From Papaver somniferum (taxonomy: Eukaryota > Streptophyta > Magnoliopsida > Ranunculales > Papaveraceae): DNA of 64,000 nt. Both the position numbers and the translations under genes were made by a program. The notes under the pieces were generated by a model. That model did not search any database and had not been told where the DNA came from. It saw only the letters and a list, made by a program, of their open reading frames with translations. The DNA lies in assembly GCF_003573695.1 (NCBI RefSeq), contig NC_039361.1:97900279-97964278 (forward strand), read 5' to 3'. This document shows positions 1-12,840 of the stretch, one piece after another (the first letter of the stretch is position 1; every line of letters begins with the position of its first letter).

Positions 1-734
1 TACTTCGTTCACTACTTCAAATAAATATCATCAAAAGGTCATTCGCCAAACTTGTAACAAAACTAAAAACACCTAAAATTACTTTAAAATCAATTAGATT
101 AATCTTGCAAAATCTGTTAGTATTAGAATTTATTTTTTCTCTTTAATATAAATTGTTGGCTTCCCAATTTACATAGATTTGTGTTTATTCATTTTCCTAA
201 AATTTATAATAATATTTAATTCTTATTTTATTTCTTTTCTTGTCTCTTTACCTATTATCATGAACTATTTCTCAAGCATGCATAATCACACGAAGTTGGG
301 GAGAAATGACAAAAACAGAAATCATGACAAAAAACGGGAATAAAGAGAGATGTGAGAAACTGAATCCATTACAATTATAACGCGTATCCTTGCATAATCC
401 CACGAAGTATGGAGGAAATAATGATAGAAACAGAAACCATAAAAAAAATGGAACAAAGAGAGATGTGAGAAACTGAACCGATTACAATTAATTCGCATGT
501 TTCCTTGTGTTTAGTCAATTTTTTTATAAGTTTCATTTTTCTTCCTACCCCCTACCCGGCAAATCTTAAAATCACAACATTTTTTTTTTTTTGAAAAAAT
601 CTGGCCTTTAAAAATTGTTTTAATTTTAAAAAATAAAAAAATAATAATTTGAAAACTAAAATCAAATTAAAACGAAACAAAAAAAAAAAATTAACCAAGG
701 GTGACTAAATAATTTACCTATCTTAGGACACCTT

Positions 735-1000
735 TTCTCACCCTATACTACCACTACTTCTTCCACCACCACATTATCGTCACCACTCCACCAGTCTCAC
801 CAATACCCACCACTATTATCCCCACCCCTGATCCACCACCACCACCCACCATCACAACCACCATTAATGCTTAATTTACCTATCTTAGGACCCATTTTCT
901 CACCCTACTATCACTACTTCTTCCACCACCACATTATTTTCACCACTCCACCAGTCTCACCAATACCCACTACCATTATCCCTACCACTGCCCACCATTA
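735..1000. repeat. CCACC-rich low-complexity blocks, duplicated
   Basis: Two successive blocks of imperfect CCACCA/CCACTA repeats (about 735-870 and 890-1005) share an intro of the type TTACCTATCTTAGGAC. Similar blocks occur at 2450-2580, 3290-3430, 4150-4265, 4840-4920, 13815-13930, 13975-14065 and 14695-14805. They appear to be a structural part of this Helitron family. Some frames read as Pro/Thr/His-rich peptides, but none is supported as coding. Confidence 0.7.
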
Positions 1001-2603
1001 CAGTCACCATTTGCTTACTGATATGGTTAATATCAAATAAATTTATTATGTATCAAAAAAAATATATTTGATTAATTAAAGAAACATTTATTATGAAATA
1101 TCAATTAAACATTTATTATTAAATTTTAATTAAACGTGATCATTTATAGAGGTAAATTTATGTTCTGCATAGTGGCGAATCCACAGTGGCGCCAGTAGGG
1201 TCAGTGGCCCCGTTAGTTTTTTGAAAAACAAAAATTACCATATAATTTTCGTTGAAAGTCACTTTTTGACCCCATAATTTTCTAAAACTAACTTCAGACT
1301 TTTCCTGTATCTACTCCACGATCCACAAAACTTCCCTAAGATTAAGGATTTCTTATAAATACAATCCTATTTTACTGAAAACAAAATGATTTGCCAGTTT
1401 TAGTTTTAAAGTTTAGGTATAAACAACCAAACACAGATCAAAAAACAGATGTCAGCACCAACCATAAGTACAACATACAACTGTTGACCTATAACAGGTA
1501 TCTTGGTCGTTATAAAGTATTACGTTTCTTTCTTCCTACTTTGCTGCCTAGTAAAGCAAAATCAACTATATTTTGGCAAATTTTGGTACATGTGTATGTG
1601 GTTGTATGAGGCAAGCCATATAGCCTTTCATGGAAGAAGTGTTTGCATTTTGAAAATATTCCCTGGCACTGCAATGCCTAATTATTATAATTTAAGCCAC
1701 GATCTACGGTACACTACGGGACCAATGTTATATAGACTGAGATATACCTGTGATATACTTAAATTAGTTCGTAATTTTGCTCTATTGTGAGACTGAGAGT
1801 ACAGTCGTATACGATCTTCGAAAATAGACTATGACCCCACTAAATTTTTGTTTTGGAATCGCCATTGGTTCTGCAAGTATAAATTTGATGGTTCTTTATC
1901 TAGTCTATTTGTCCAAACTTTGTTTTATATTCTGGAAATGTAATCAATTTTATTTTAATATTAAAAACCGTGATTTATTCGATCGGGTACTATAAATAGC
2001 TGGGATCCCATTTGAGTGATCCAGCGGTCATGATCATGTTGTCTTATACTCCGTCTGTTCCACTTTAGATGAATGTTAGGGTTATATTTTTGTTCCACAT
2101 TACTTGATAGTTTTCATATTTTTCTTACAAAACTACCAACAATACCCTCACAATTTGTCTTGGAACCATAAGTTTATTTTTAAACACACTAATAACAATT
2201 AATGTTTGAAGACTTTTCTCAAGAGCACAGATAGAATTTTTTTATATCTCTCTCAATTTCTTAATCTGCGTGAAAACTCTTAAAACATCATCTAAATTGG
2301 AACGGAGGAAGTATGATTTAGTATACATCTCAAAATATTTGTGTTTTGTTCTTACCAGTTGTGCTAAAAACAACCAACTACATCTATCACAATAAAATGT
2401 TGCCCACTTTTGTAAAGACACAAAACTATTATTGTCCACTACTATTCACTAACAACCACCGTACATAAAAACCACCCACGCCCACTACTTTTTCCACCAC
2501 CAGTAATGTTACCACCTTCGCCACTCACAAATATCCGCCACTGTTTCCACCACCCACTGCTTCTTTCACTACGACCATTAAAAATTATTAATATAATTTT
2601 TAA

Positions 2604-2694
2604 CCGTGATCACTGTAGTACAGTGGTAAAGTCATTGGGTGATGATACCAGTTACCTGAGTTTGAAACTCGCCAGCACCAAATTTTTTACCGAT

Positions 2695-2695
<1 letters not shown>
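2604..2695 (+). repeat. tRNA-like (SINE-type) module, copy 1
   Basis: A pol III-type A box (TAGTACAGTGG, 2616-2626) and a B box (GAGTTTGAAACTC, 2658-2670) lie about 32 bp apart, as in tRNA-derived SINEs. An AT dinucleotide tract follows (about 2697-2731). It is not a complete tRNA gene because no full cloverleaf can be drawn. The same module recurs at 5378-5465 and 14823-14915, each time inside a Helitron-family unit, so it probably travels with that family. Confidence 0.6.

Positions 2696-2696
<1 letters not shown>

Positions 2697-2731
<35 letters not shown>
2697..2731. repeat. (AT)n microsatellite
   Basis: Uninterrupted AT dinucleotide repeat directly after the tRNA-like module. Shorter AT runs sit at the same place in the other two copies. 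Confidence 0.9.
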
Positions 2732-2736
<5 letters not shown>

Positions 2737-2965
2737 TAATAAATTTATTTATTACTAAAAATATGTATTTATTAGATTCATTAAATGAACATTTATCATG
2801 AAAAATTAATTAATCATTCATCATGAGCAATTAATAGGACACTAATTAATAAAATATTTATAATGGTTAGTTGAAAAAACCATGGCCGTAGATTTATCCA
2901 TCCTAAACAAATCTCGTCCGCTCTTTATCTAGTCAAACTTAGTCAAGCTTTGTTTTGTATCTTGA

Positions 2966-4470
2966 CTAGGGCTTAACCCGTGTCGTAACGACACGAGAAA
3001 GGATATGTATTTCAACTATATCCTTCGTCTCATACATAACACAACTGTTGGCGAAAAATCGATCCAGTAGATCCAAGTCTAAATGTTTTTGAGGTGTTGG
3101 TTAATAAATATGTCCTTAGTCTCAAATCTTTTAATATTATGTCTGTAAGTCATACAATCCTTTAGGACAAACATAGTTAATCGTTAACAAACTTCTCAAA
3201 TTTCTCTGGGTCTATCGGTAATAGAAAAAAAATAATATCAAATAAAAAGAAATTAACCAAGGGTAACTAAATAATTTATCTACCTTAGGACACCTTCTCA
3301 TCCCACTACCACTGCTTCTTTCATCACCACCACTATTATCGTCATCACTCAACTATTCTCACCAACCCCCACCACTATTATCCCCACCGCCGATCCACCA
3401 CCCCGGCCCACCATCACAACCACCATTAATGCATACTAATTTAATATAAAATAAATTTAATATGTATTATATTAATAAAATATATTTATTTGATTAAAAA
3501 AAGGAACATTTTATTATGAAATATATCAGTTGAACATTTACTATTGAAAGTTAATTAAGCTAACCATTTTACAGCCTTAAAATTTATCTTTCCCAAGAAT
3601 GATCCGGAGTGTCCTTTATCTTGCGTAAGTTGTCTATCAATCAGATTAATCTTACAAAATCTGTTAGCTTCAGGTTTTGCTTTTTTTTTTTCCTTTGTTG
3701 GTATCAATTATTCCAAATTCACATAGATTTGTGTTTATTTATTTTCCTAAAATTTAATAATATGTATTTCTTGATCCATTTCATTTCTTATTTATTTATC
3801 TTCTATTTTTACATATTACCATGAACTGATTCTCAAGCATATGCATAATCACATGAAGTCGAAAAGAAATTACAGAAACAGAAATAATGACGAAAAATGG
3901 GAATAAAAAGAGATATGAGAAACTAAATTATCTATTACAATTGATTAGCATGTAGCCTTGACCAGACCCGACAAATCTTAAAACCACTGCTATTAATTTA
4001 TCTTCTCCCTAGAAAAATACGGCCTTTCTATTTATTTTGATATAAAAAAATTTAAAAAATAAAAGAAAAATAAATTTAAAAATTAATATCAAACCAAAAA
4101 AATTTAAACAAGGGTAACAAAATAATTTCTCTACATTATGACACATATCTCATCCCACTACAACCACTTCTTGCACCACCTCCACCATTAATGTCATCAC
4201 TCCACCGTTTTCATCATATCCCTATCACCGATCCACCACCCCAGCCCACCATCACAACCACCATTAATGCCTACTGATTTAATATAAAAAAAACTTATTA
4301 TGTACTGTATTGATGAAAATATATTTATTTGATTGATTGGAGAAACATTTGTTATGAAATTTAAATAGAGTATTAAACTAATCATTTTACAGTCATCGAT
4401 TTAACTTTCCCAAGAATGAATCCAGAGTGTTCTTTATCCTGCGTAAGTTTTCTAAACTTTGTTTTATAAG
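2966..4470 (-). mobile_element. Helitron-like unit H2b
   Basis: The 3' end on the minus strand is CTAG (2966-2969), preceded by the near-perfect hairpin CGTGTCGTTACGACACG (2979-2995). This abuts the TC start of H1. The 5' end near 4470 is decayed: the minus strand reads CTTATAAAACAAAG there, against TCAAGATACAAAACAAAG in H1. The body has the family CCACC-rich blocks (3290-3430, 4150-4265) and sequence shared with 1-540 and 13090-13600. No coding region is recognised. Confidence 0.55.
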
Positions 4471-5377
4471 CTGGTTTATAATTTCACATGTGTCATAGTG
4501 ACACGACCTCCCTAATAAGTAAAAGAAGAATTATGTCAATTTTGACCCTTGTCATTTTTTTTGTTGGCTCTATATATAGTGACAATTAGTTTGCATGGTT
4601 GTTTCTTTTAAAATTGCTAGGTTGACCGTAATAGGTGTCTCGAAGAAACCACCGAGTGAAACATGTAGCGGGACCAACTGAAAACCTTTACTATCCCAAT
4701 AGAAGACACGTTACTCTATCACGTTAAATTTTTCTCGGTTAGGAAATTGCGGTTAGCCAGTACAAATTTTTTTCTTTTTGTATTATAACCAGCTTATTTT
4801 CACATAGAATAAGAATTTCCCACTACCTGACTACCGCACTGACCACCTACACTACCACCACCAGAACCGCCCATCACCACTGCCTCATCACCATCATCAC
4901 CGGCTCCATGGACCACCACCGATATGACTATTAAAAAAATATTATTTGTTTTAATGAAAGTATTTATTAGGATAATCATAAGACATTTATAAGGAAACAT
5001 TAATAAAAATAATTAATGATGAAAGTATGTTCACGAAAAAAATTGTGAGACATATATAATGAAAGACTAATAAAATATTTAATGAAAGTTCAATTATGAA
5101 GATAATTATATATGAGATATTTATGATGTAAGAAGATATTTATAATGAAAAATTAATACAAATTTGAAAGTATATTTATCAAGATAATTATAAGATATTT
5201 ATAATGAAAGATTAATATAATATTTATTATAAAAAGTTAATGATGCAATAATAATGTAAAGAACCACAACCATCGATTTAATTTTCCCAAGAATGAATCC
5301 AGATCGTCCTTTATCTAAGCTAAGTTGTCCATGCTTTGTTTTATATTCTTGATAGAGTTAATTATTAATATAAATTT

Positions 5378-5465
5378 TAACCGTGGTCACTGTAGTACAG
5401 TGGTAAAGTCATTAGGTGATGATACCAGTAACCTGAGTTCGAAACTCGCAGCACCAAATTCTTTA
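5378..5465 (+). repeat. tRNA-like (SINE-type) module, copy 2
   Basis: The A box TAGTACAGTGG is at 5393-5403 and the B box GAGTTCGAAACTC at 5435-5447. This B box is the best preserved of the three copies. A short AT run follows. Confidence 0.6.
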
Positions 5466-5511
5466 CCGATCAATATATATAACTTTTAATAAACTTATTT
5501 ATTAATAAAAA

Positions 5512-8363
5512 CTAGTTTGTCACCCGTGCGGTCTGGTTTTTGCTTGTAGGAATATTGGATGCTTATTATAGTGACTATATTTCTTGGACTTATAGTTTTG
5601 GGCTTAAGTTTGGTAATTTGTTCCCAGATGACTTATGTTTTCTCTCTATTTTTTTCATTTTTTTCAAAATTGATTTTCAATCTTTTCCCAAAAAGTGAAT
5701 TGCTAAGCAACCTATGCGTCTTGGAGTTTTGGTGGTGTGCTTGTGTATCTGCAGAGGTTGTGTTATAAGCTTACTTAAGAATAAGAATTATATTCGCAAA
5801 GCAATGTTCAAACTTCAAAATAATACTGGCAAGTTTTCAAAATAATACTTGAGGTTAGAAACTTCAAACTTGCTAACACTTGTCTTTCAGTATTATTACA
5901 TGTTGAGATTAGAAATTTTAGCTTCTTATGTTTTCTTATAAATGAAAAGAATCACCTCACAATCAGCCTCAAATATCTAAACGGGAACCATTTATCCGTT
6001 TGGCCAAAATTAATTTAACACTTATTTGAGCTTCTCCAGTAGCGTGTCTTAAAAACCCCACATGGAGGTCTTAGTTAGATCCTTTGTTCTCGTAAAAATG
6101 AAAAAAGAATTTACTATCCGCAATGACTTTACAAATATGCATGGTGGTGATCCTAACATGGGGATAACGCGGAAGGACAAACTGAAGAGGAAAAATCTGA
6201 GATACTTACAGTCAGAAGTTCTCACTGATCTGGAAATCAATATTTCATGATATATATGATCTATCATGACAACATCTATCTCCATAAAAGTCCCCATCTT
6301 TGCAATTAGATAAAAAATGGTTAATTTTAATTGAAAGGTTGTACGTGATTTTATATATAATGTGATTAAATCCAAATAACCCGAGATATTGGATCAGAAA
6401 CTTTTTTTCATTTTTAAAGCGATATTGGATCGACTGCAAGGAGAAATTAATTACTTCAACATGCTAAAATTGCATAAGCATGGGGAAGAGAAATATGACC
6501 TTAAATGTTATATTGGAATATTGCTTTCGGCAGCGTAAGATGAATTCAAATAATGAATGTGATTACAAACACAATTAGAAAACAACAAAAAAAAACATAC
6601 CTGAGTTGGGAACCATTTAAGCCTCTAATAAGAAAGAGGGGAAAAAAACACAAGTGATATATTAAATCTTGATTTTTTTTTCCCGTATGGAACAGTGGCG
6701 AAAATCATGCAATTTATACAATAACTATAAACACGATAATAAAGAGAGACTTGAGCAAATGGACTTTTCACATCCTATTCATTTTTGTGGCTATCTTTTT
6801 GCTCACTGATTTTCCGGATCAATACCTTGTCTTAAGCCTTTGAGAGTTTGGTTCAAGTTTAATATAAAAAATAAATAAATACAAAAACAAAACCATCAAC
6901 ATTAACTTCTTCACCTCTAATGTCAGTACTGTATGAGCTCCAATTCCTTTCAATGCTGCATGCAAAACAAAAATAACAAAGAAGAAAATATTAGACAACA
7001 AAAACCTAAATAATAAGAAACAAAAGAAAAAGATCGATAAAATGTAAAAAACAACGTGCAAACAATGAGGTTAGGCTCTTGCTCAAATGCTTTATATAAT
7101 GAGTTACCAAACCCAAAAAATTCTATAAGAATTATTTTTTGGTTTGGAAATAATATCAACTGAAATCTTAAAATTTAGCAATTTTTATAATTTAGGGCAA
7201 ATAATATATTTTTTAGATAGCCATGCCTTGTTTAAGTATTTTTGTCAAAAAAATATATTAGGCATCATGCCCCCAGTAATAGAAATTATTTTATCTTATC
7301 TTTATTTTTTGCATATGGAATGAATGTTTTCTTATTTTATTTATTTTTTGGCAAAATGGAATGAATAATAGAAAATATTTTTTAATTTGTAAACATATCA
7401 ACCGAAATCTTAAATTCTAGTAATTTTTGTAATTTAGGGCAATTATATTATTATTTTTTAGATTATGGGCACGTTTACTTGTTAAGTATTTTTGTCTAAA
7501 AATATATCAGGCATCATAGTCCAATAATAGAAATTGTTTTATCTTATCATCATAGTTTTGTAAATGGAATGAATGTTTTCTTTTTTTATTTATTAATAGA
7601 TAAAATATGTAATGAATAATATTCCCAAGATAATTGCATCAAAAATTCCGCGATTTTTTTTCCTACTAATATTTTTAATGATTCCATTTTATTTTTTTGT
7701 CGCTGCTAAGGATCCATTTTTATTTCTATATCATATTGTTTTGTGATTTATGCTTAATTCCAATGTCCTAACACTTCCAACATGATCACTGATTTTTGTA
7801 TTATTTGTTTTTGTACAGGATAAACAAACCCTTTTATAAGCCAGAAGATTACTCGATTCATGTGTGACATCCACAAGTATTTTTCTTCTAATCGTTGATC
7901 TAAATTTAATCAATGATCCAGTTATTTAATATTATCTGAAAGTGTAATAGCAACAATTAAATTTAAGCATTCTTTTCTACCAGTAGTTTGTAGCTGTAAT
8001 TAGGCGAGTTCTATTATAAAAAGTGTAAACGGACATCGGACAATGGACATTGGATTTTTTTTTTAATTCTTATGATTGATGATTGATTTAATTTTATGAT
8101 AAAATCATGATGAATATTGCATATTTAATGAAATCATTTATTTATTGGTAATTTTAAAGTTGTTTCTACCTGTTTTGGAATGTTTTCAAGATTATATATT
8201 TTAAGTAATTATATTCTAGAATGTGATTGGCCGAATGATATACCCTGGGTCTCAAAGATTCTCCTTAATTTCTATTGGCCGAAATTTTTAACAGTGGGGC
8301 AAGAATCAACCAGAAGCTCCGATTAACCACGACGCTCGAAAAAACTCTATTTTTATATAGAGA
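5512..8363 (-). mobile_element. Nested non-autonomous Helitron E, 2.85 kb
   Basis: On the minus strand the element starts TCTCTATATAAAAATAGAG at 8363, a typical plant Helitron 5' end. It ends at 5512 with GCACGGGTGACAAACTAG followed by host T. Paralogous sites without the insertion exist at about 2750-2765 and 14955-14970 (TTTATTA, an A run, then TATGTATTTATTAG). They show that the whole 2.85 kb is extra and that no target duplication was made, as expected for Helitrons. No Rep/helicase is visible. The ORFs at 6049-6375 and 6819-7159 have no recognisable domain. About 7150-7600 contains an internally repeated segment (TTAGGGCAAATAATAT followed by AGTATTTTTGTC, twice). Confidence 0.75.
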
Positions 8364-9101
8364 ATATGTATTTATTAGATTCATTAAATGAACATTTATC
8401 ATGAAAAATTAATTAATCATTCATCATAAGCAATTAATAGGACACTAATTAATAAAGTATTTATAATGGTTAGTTGAAAAAACCATGACCGTAGATTTAT
8501 GCCTCCTAGACAAATCTCGTCCGCTCTTTATCTAGCCTAACTTAGCCAAGCTTTGTTTTGTATCTTATACTAGGGTATGACCCGTGACGTGACAGCACGG
8601 ATTTTGTTTTGTGTTTTTTATTTTATTTTTTTGTGCTGATAAGCATATCAATAAATCCAAGTTTGAAGCATTTATGGAACTGGAATCAGATAACATATAA
8701 AGAATTACTAAAGATTTTACATCGTTAATTGCAACCTCATTTCATAGTTTAGACATAAGAAGAGATGTTAGTAAGAGTTTAAATGCCAATTTTTTTTGGT
8801 TACGGCTGCCATAATTGTCAATTTTGTTACAGCTGCCATAGTCGCTTCAACCTCCGAATTTCCTGAAGAGCCTCGTTCTTCAAGCTCCTTTCATAATCAT
8901 CCAGTATTTTGTTATGCCTGTTTACCAAATGACAGAAAAACAACCACTAATTTGTTCAATTGGTTAAAACTAAAAGAACTACTGTATTTCTTTGTTGTCT
9001 AACCAAAAAATGACATTTTTTCCTTTTGTTCTGCTTCTCAAGCATAACCAAAAAAGAAAGTCATTTTCTTATGTTTTCGTTTTTTAGTTTGACCGACCAA
9101 A

Positions 9102-10036
9102 TTAAGGTGCAGATAATGCAAATAAAAACCTAAAGCATTGGCTTGTTTTTGTATAACGAATTGGATAATCTTGCGGGAAGCAATGCTCGCAGTCTTTAGA
9201 ACACATAATAACATTCAGTGAGCAACATTTATACCATAGTAAACTCTGACCACAACGGAAAAATTCCCCTGCGGCACACTTGGTAAAAGACTGCAAGCAC
9301 TTCGTTGGTTTGAGAGGGTTAGCAACGGTTGGTGGATTTGGACTCGTCTCAGGTGGGTATGAAGTTAGGATGTTTATACCACTAATATCTACTTTAAATG
9401 GACCATTACATAACATGAATGTAACCTTTCATCCCCAACTTGTTTCCCATGAGATTTTTAAGATCCAGTAATTGACCCCATTTTCAAACCCTTGCCCCAC
9501 AGTCAGCATAGCATGGTCCAAGTGCATTGAACATGATCTGCTGAAGCTCCCCTGATAAATAAGCAGCAAATATTTAGCCTTCAAGTTAGGTCATATTTGC
9601 TCGTTGTATTATAAGGTATTGTAACCATATAAAATGATAAATATTTCTCAAGTACTCACCTTCAGTAGATACAGTTGGAATGCCGCATCACTACCACATA
9701 TACCCACACTCACAGGTTGAGTTACAACATCTTTAAGTAATCCTTTGCCGTTTCTGGTATGTCGGCATAACCATCAATGGTTAACAGATATTTTTTTAAC
9801 TATAAAAACATATATCCATCAAGAACTCAGGCTAAATGAATTAGAAATAATTGTTTGGAAGAGCTAAGAGCTATGTCATACCTTTTTCTGATCGCAGGTT
9901 CTGTATGTCTCCAGTTTGATATGAATAATCTCCCTTGGTGTTGTTCCTCCATTCTTCATGACCCATTTATATATGTAATCCATGAGTCCACTATTGCACC
10001 CGCTATTGTAGGACCTGTCGCAATCAACTACCACAT
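9102..10036 (-). pseudogene. Captured papain-like cysteine protease with granulin domain (RD21/XBCP3 type), broken
   Basis: Three minus-strand exon-like blocks match the C-terminal half of plant papain-family (C1A) proteases. Block 1 (about 10036-9882) encodes VVDCDRSYNSGCNSGLMDY, equivalent to the family LVDCD..YNxGCNGGLMDY, and ends in a GTATGA donor. Block 2 (9799-9660) encodes TIDGYADIP and, after a one-base frameshift, VSVGICGSDAAFQLY, then a GTGAGT donor. Block 3 (9551-9102) has the catalytic-His region LDHAMLTVG, then [14 protein letters not shown]. The active-site Asn of the usual YWIxKNSWG is Ile here, and a stop follows. A Pro-rich linker (YPPETSPNPP) and a Cys-rich granulin-type domain ending in PQDYPIRYTKTSQC come next; several granulin cysteines are lost. 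The prodomain and catalytic-Cys exons are absent. Frameshift, stop and lost Asn make it a pseudogene. The intact relatives are vacuolar/secreted proteases. Confidence 0.85.
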
Positions 10037-10039
10037 ATT

Positions 10040-12840
10040 AAAAGAGTAATAAATCAGAGTGTTACCGAATTTTACCAGCACTTTGAGTATTTCTGAGTGT
10101 ACCCCATACTACATCTTAAAAGAGTAATACTTATCAATCCAAGAGATGTGCACAAAAACTTGCAAAACAGCAGATCTTGTTCGCAGATTCCTTTGTTTCA
10201 AATTCTGAAGCATCAAGCTGAAAAAACAGGTTCTAGGACAGTTGTATTGAATCTAAATTTTTTTCCAAAGTTCCAAAATTTTGTAGATGCATAAGCCGAC
10301 TAAAAATCATTAACGAACTCGGTCCTGTGAGAACTTATGCTCAACAAAGTAACCAAACGAAAAATCTTAAGAAACTGACTGCACAACTTCAAATTGAGCG
10401 TTTGTAAGCAAGCCCGAGGTTACAATTCCAAAATTGGAATACATAACGGTGAATCTAAGATTGAATCCCTATGTATAATAGAAATGGGTTCCTCACGATG
10501 AATTCAAACATCGCCTTCACTTTTCTGTCAGTTTTCTTTAAAAATAAACATAAAACTTTATCAATTATCATTCACATAATAATCATGGAAAGTGGTATAC
10601 TTTACCATTGAAAGTTGAAACATTCAACAATAGTATGAGAAATTGTTATAAAATGCTCTATAAATTCTACTAAAAGTTTTAGGTTTGATTTCTAAAATGA
10701 CGCACTTTGAGAAGGACGGGGTCCAAACATTCGATGTGATATAGTTCCATATATTTGGAGAAACTGGATAACTTTAAAACAATTTATGTAAACTAAGCTG
10801 TCAAGGCCCATAAAACACAAAATCTAAAAACTACCAAATAATTATGAATTTCTGCACTACTAAGAGATAATTTTCCCTTGGAAAGATGAAAGATTACCTG
10901 CATAAAGCGAAGAATAATTTCAGGAGGACGACATCAGGGCCTTCCACAGATCCCTCCTTGGTTGAATACCAAGCATCCAATCGAGATATCTCAATTGTAG
11001 TTCACCTGCTTCAATTATTTTACACAACAGTTATGATAATTAAGGAAGGATTAACGCTTAATTAACTTCCAAATAAGTAGTATATCAAATAAAAGGGAAA
11101 ATAATGAAGCACCCTCTAATGAAAATATATATAAAGCCGTCACTAATGGATTTAATGTTATACACGAACATTAAATCCAATGGAAAAGATAATGACTCCC
11201 TACAAATAGCTCAACATAAACGAACCACAGAAACACAGTTTAGCTTTACCTTACCAAGTTATCCACATATAGTATTTCAAGCTCTCCCTGTATAGCTTCA
11301 CTCAGGAAGCGGAAGGGTAAGGACATGAGGAGTTTAATGCACGATATGTTCAATCAAATCAATATTTTGGGGAAAATTTTTTTAAATCGAATCAAACATA
11401 ATCACTTAGAAGTTCAACGGAGAAAAGAAAACCCTAATCTGAATTAACCAAAATCGAGTATAAGTAAGAAAACCCTACGAGTAACCTTTTCTTCCTCCTT
11501 ATCTTGGTGCGTTATTCCATGAATGAGATTATGAATCAACAAATGATATCTAGTATCTTCAACAGAATAGAAGAATCTCGGGTATTATTAGATGATATCT
11601 ACGAAGTGATTGGTAGGTGAAGGATCATGTATTAGATGGTATCTTTAGATGTAAGATCTATATGGGTTCCTAAGCAATAAGCTCTCTAAGATAATATTAA
11701 GAAAACTCGAGAACTTGGTCATATCAATCAAAGATGTGCAAATGAGCTTATTGGATGAGCTTATCAATTCAGAATTATTAGAAGACAACAATTAGACTTG
11801 TACCTTCCCAGAATACCAAAACTCCTTCATCTGCGCCAATGACAAAATGCATGGAATGGCAATTTTTAGTCCCGACCTACAGGTATATAGTGGCGCATCA
11901 CATAAAAAGAAATTCCGCCTCATTGTGTTGCTCCCTAAACCTATTTATTCTTTGCCTAAAAAAAATCTCCTGAAATCAGAAAATGGAAGATTAGAGATGA
12001 CTTTCAATAAGCCCAGTTCATGTTTGTTGTGATAGGTAGGTATTGATACAGTATTGATAAAATGAAAACCTAAATCTCATGTAAGAAAAAATTCTGACAA
12101 ACAAAAAACAAAAATCATTTGCATAACTTGCACAATATACCAATATATTAAAAAAGAATTTTTAAAACTACGGCAGTAAATACCGAAATTAGAGAATCCA
12201 AAACATTTTGATTGAATTTTTATTTACATATAATCAATCTAAAGAGATCTTCTGTAAAATATTTTGGGTTAGGTTTGTATCTTTATACCTTTGCGAATTC
12301 AATTTTTCATTTCATCGGGTAAAATAAGAAATCATTCCGAAGAACTGGGAATCATCGATCAATTAGAAGTTCTTATAGAAACCCACAGTAGAAATGGTAG
12401 ATAAACCCACAGTTGAACGAAGTAGAATGGGTGAGAATAACATAAAGGCGTTTCATTGGGGAGAAGAAAAACATATGGCATTCAATGATGTAATAACTCA
12501 GCAGAATCAATGAGTTTAGAAGGCTGCTAATGGGGGTATCAATCTGATTGGGGATGTACCAATCCAAAGGCAAATGTTGTTTTGTCTTATTTATATTTTG
12601 GTACACCCCAAACAATCCGGTCCCTCCTATTAGCAACTATGGAGTTTAGGGTGCATGCGGGATATAAAAACGACCTGGAAAGGAGAGTGTAATCACGACC
12701 GTCTTTTATGTGCCGAAAATGTAAATCACTGTTGATCAGGAGAATTTCTTTAACTGGAATTCTGATGCGATCTCAATCGCTCTTTATATGTTCCAACTAT
12801 AGATGACCGTCCATATCGAAAAACACCACTGTCCCTTATA
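10040..12840. other. Helitron B interior without recognised gene
   Basis: Apart from the exon-like stretch near 10900-11010, I see only AT-rich DNA with short ORFs of no recognisable family. The end at 12650-12840 is the Helitron 5' region, shared in part with 19030-19330 in unit D (GTCCATATGGAAAAACACC-like sequence). Confidence 0.5.
10892..11010 (-). other. Exon-like stretch in Helitron B
   Basis: On the minus strand a GCAG acceptor-like site (about 11008) and a GCAG/GTAATC donor-like site (about 10898) bracket roughly 105 bp. I could not match it to the protease or to any other family. It may be another captured exon or chance. Confidence 0.25.

Larger units (their letters stand above)
1..2965 (-). 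mobile_element. Helitron-like unit H1, 5' end (3' end outside window)
   Basis: Read on the minus strand, this unit starts with TC at 2965 (TCAAGATACAAAACAAAGC), directly after the CTAG 3' end of the next unit. It runs off the left edge of the window. About 1-1000 and 1860-2965 are closely repeated at about 13090-14330 and 14520-15169 in the unit at 12848-15169, so both belong to one family. It holds CCACC-rich blocks (735-1000, 2450-2580) and a tRNA-like module (2604-2695). The segment at about 1150-1850 has no counterpart in the other unit and may be a separate insertion. No Rep/helicase coding is visible, so it is non-autonomous. Short ORFs here look like chance frames. Confidence 0.65.
4471..8569 (-). 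mobile_element. Helitron-like unit(s) H2a, interrupted by a nested Helitron
   Basis: A decayed family 3' end lies at 4471-4510: the minus strand has the hairpin CGTGTCACTATGACACATG followed by CCAG instead of CTAG. The 5' end at 8569 reads TATAAGATACAAAACAAAGC, a mutated form of the H1 start. The tract is split by the Helitron at 5512-8363: bases 5485-5511 and 8364-8568 together match 2740-2960 and 14940-15165. A further family 5' terminus near 5352 (minus TCAAGAATATAAAACAAAGC) suggests two units are fused here. It contains a tRNA-like module at 5378-5465. Confidence 0.5.

Noticed and set aside
1391..1790. Two overlapping plus-strand ORFs of 72 and 95 codons
   Set aside because: There is no recognisable motif and the frames overlap. 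They sit in a segment that looks like an insertion within a Helitron unit.
2604..2695. Functional tRNA gene
   Set aside because: A and B boxes are present, but no acceptor stem or full cloverleaf can be drawn, and identical copies occur in repeats.
4800..5000. Gly/Asp/Val-rich 66-codon minus ORF
   Set aside because: It is an antisense reading of the CCACC-rich repeat block.
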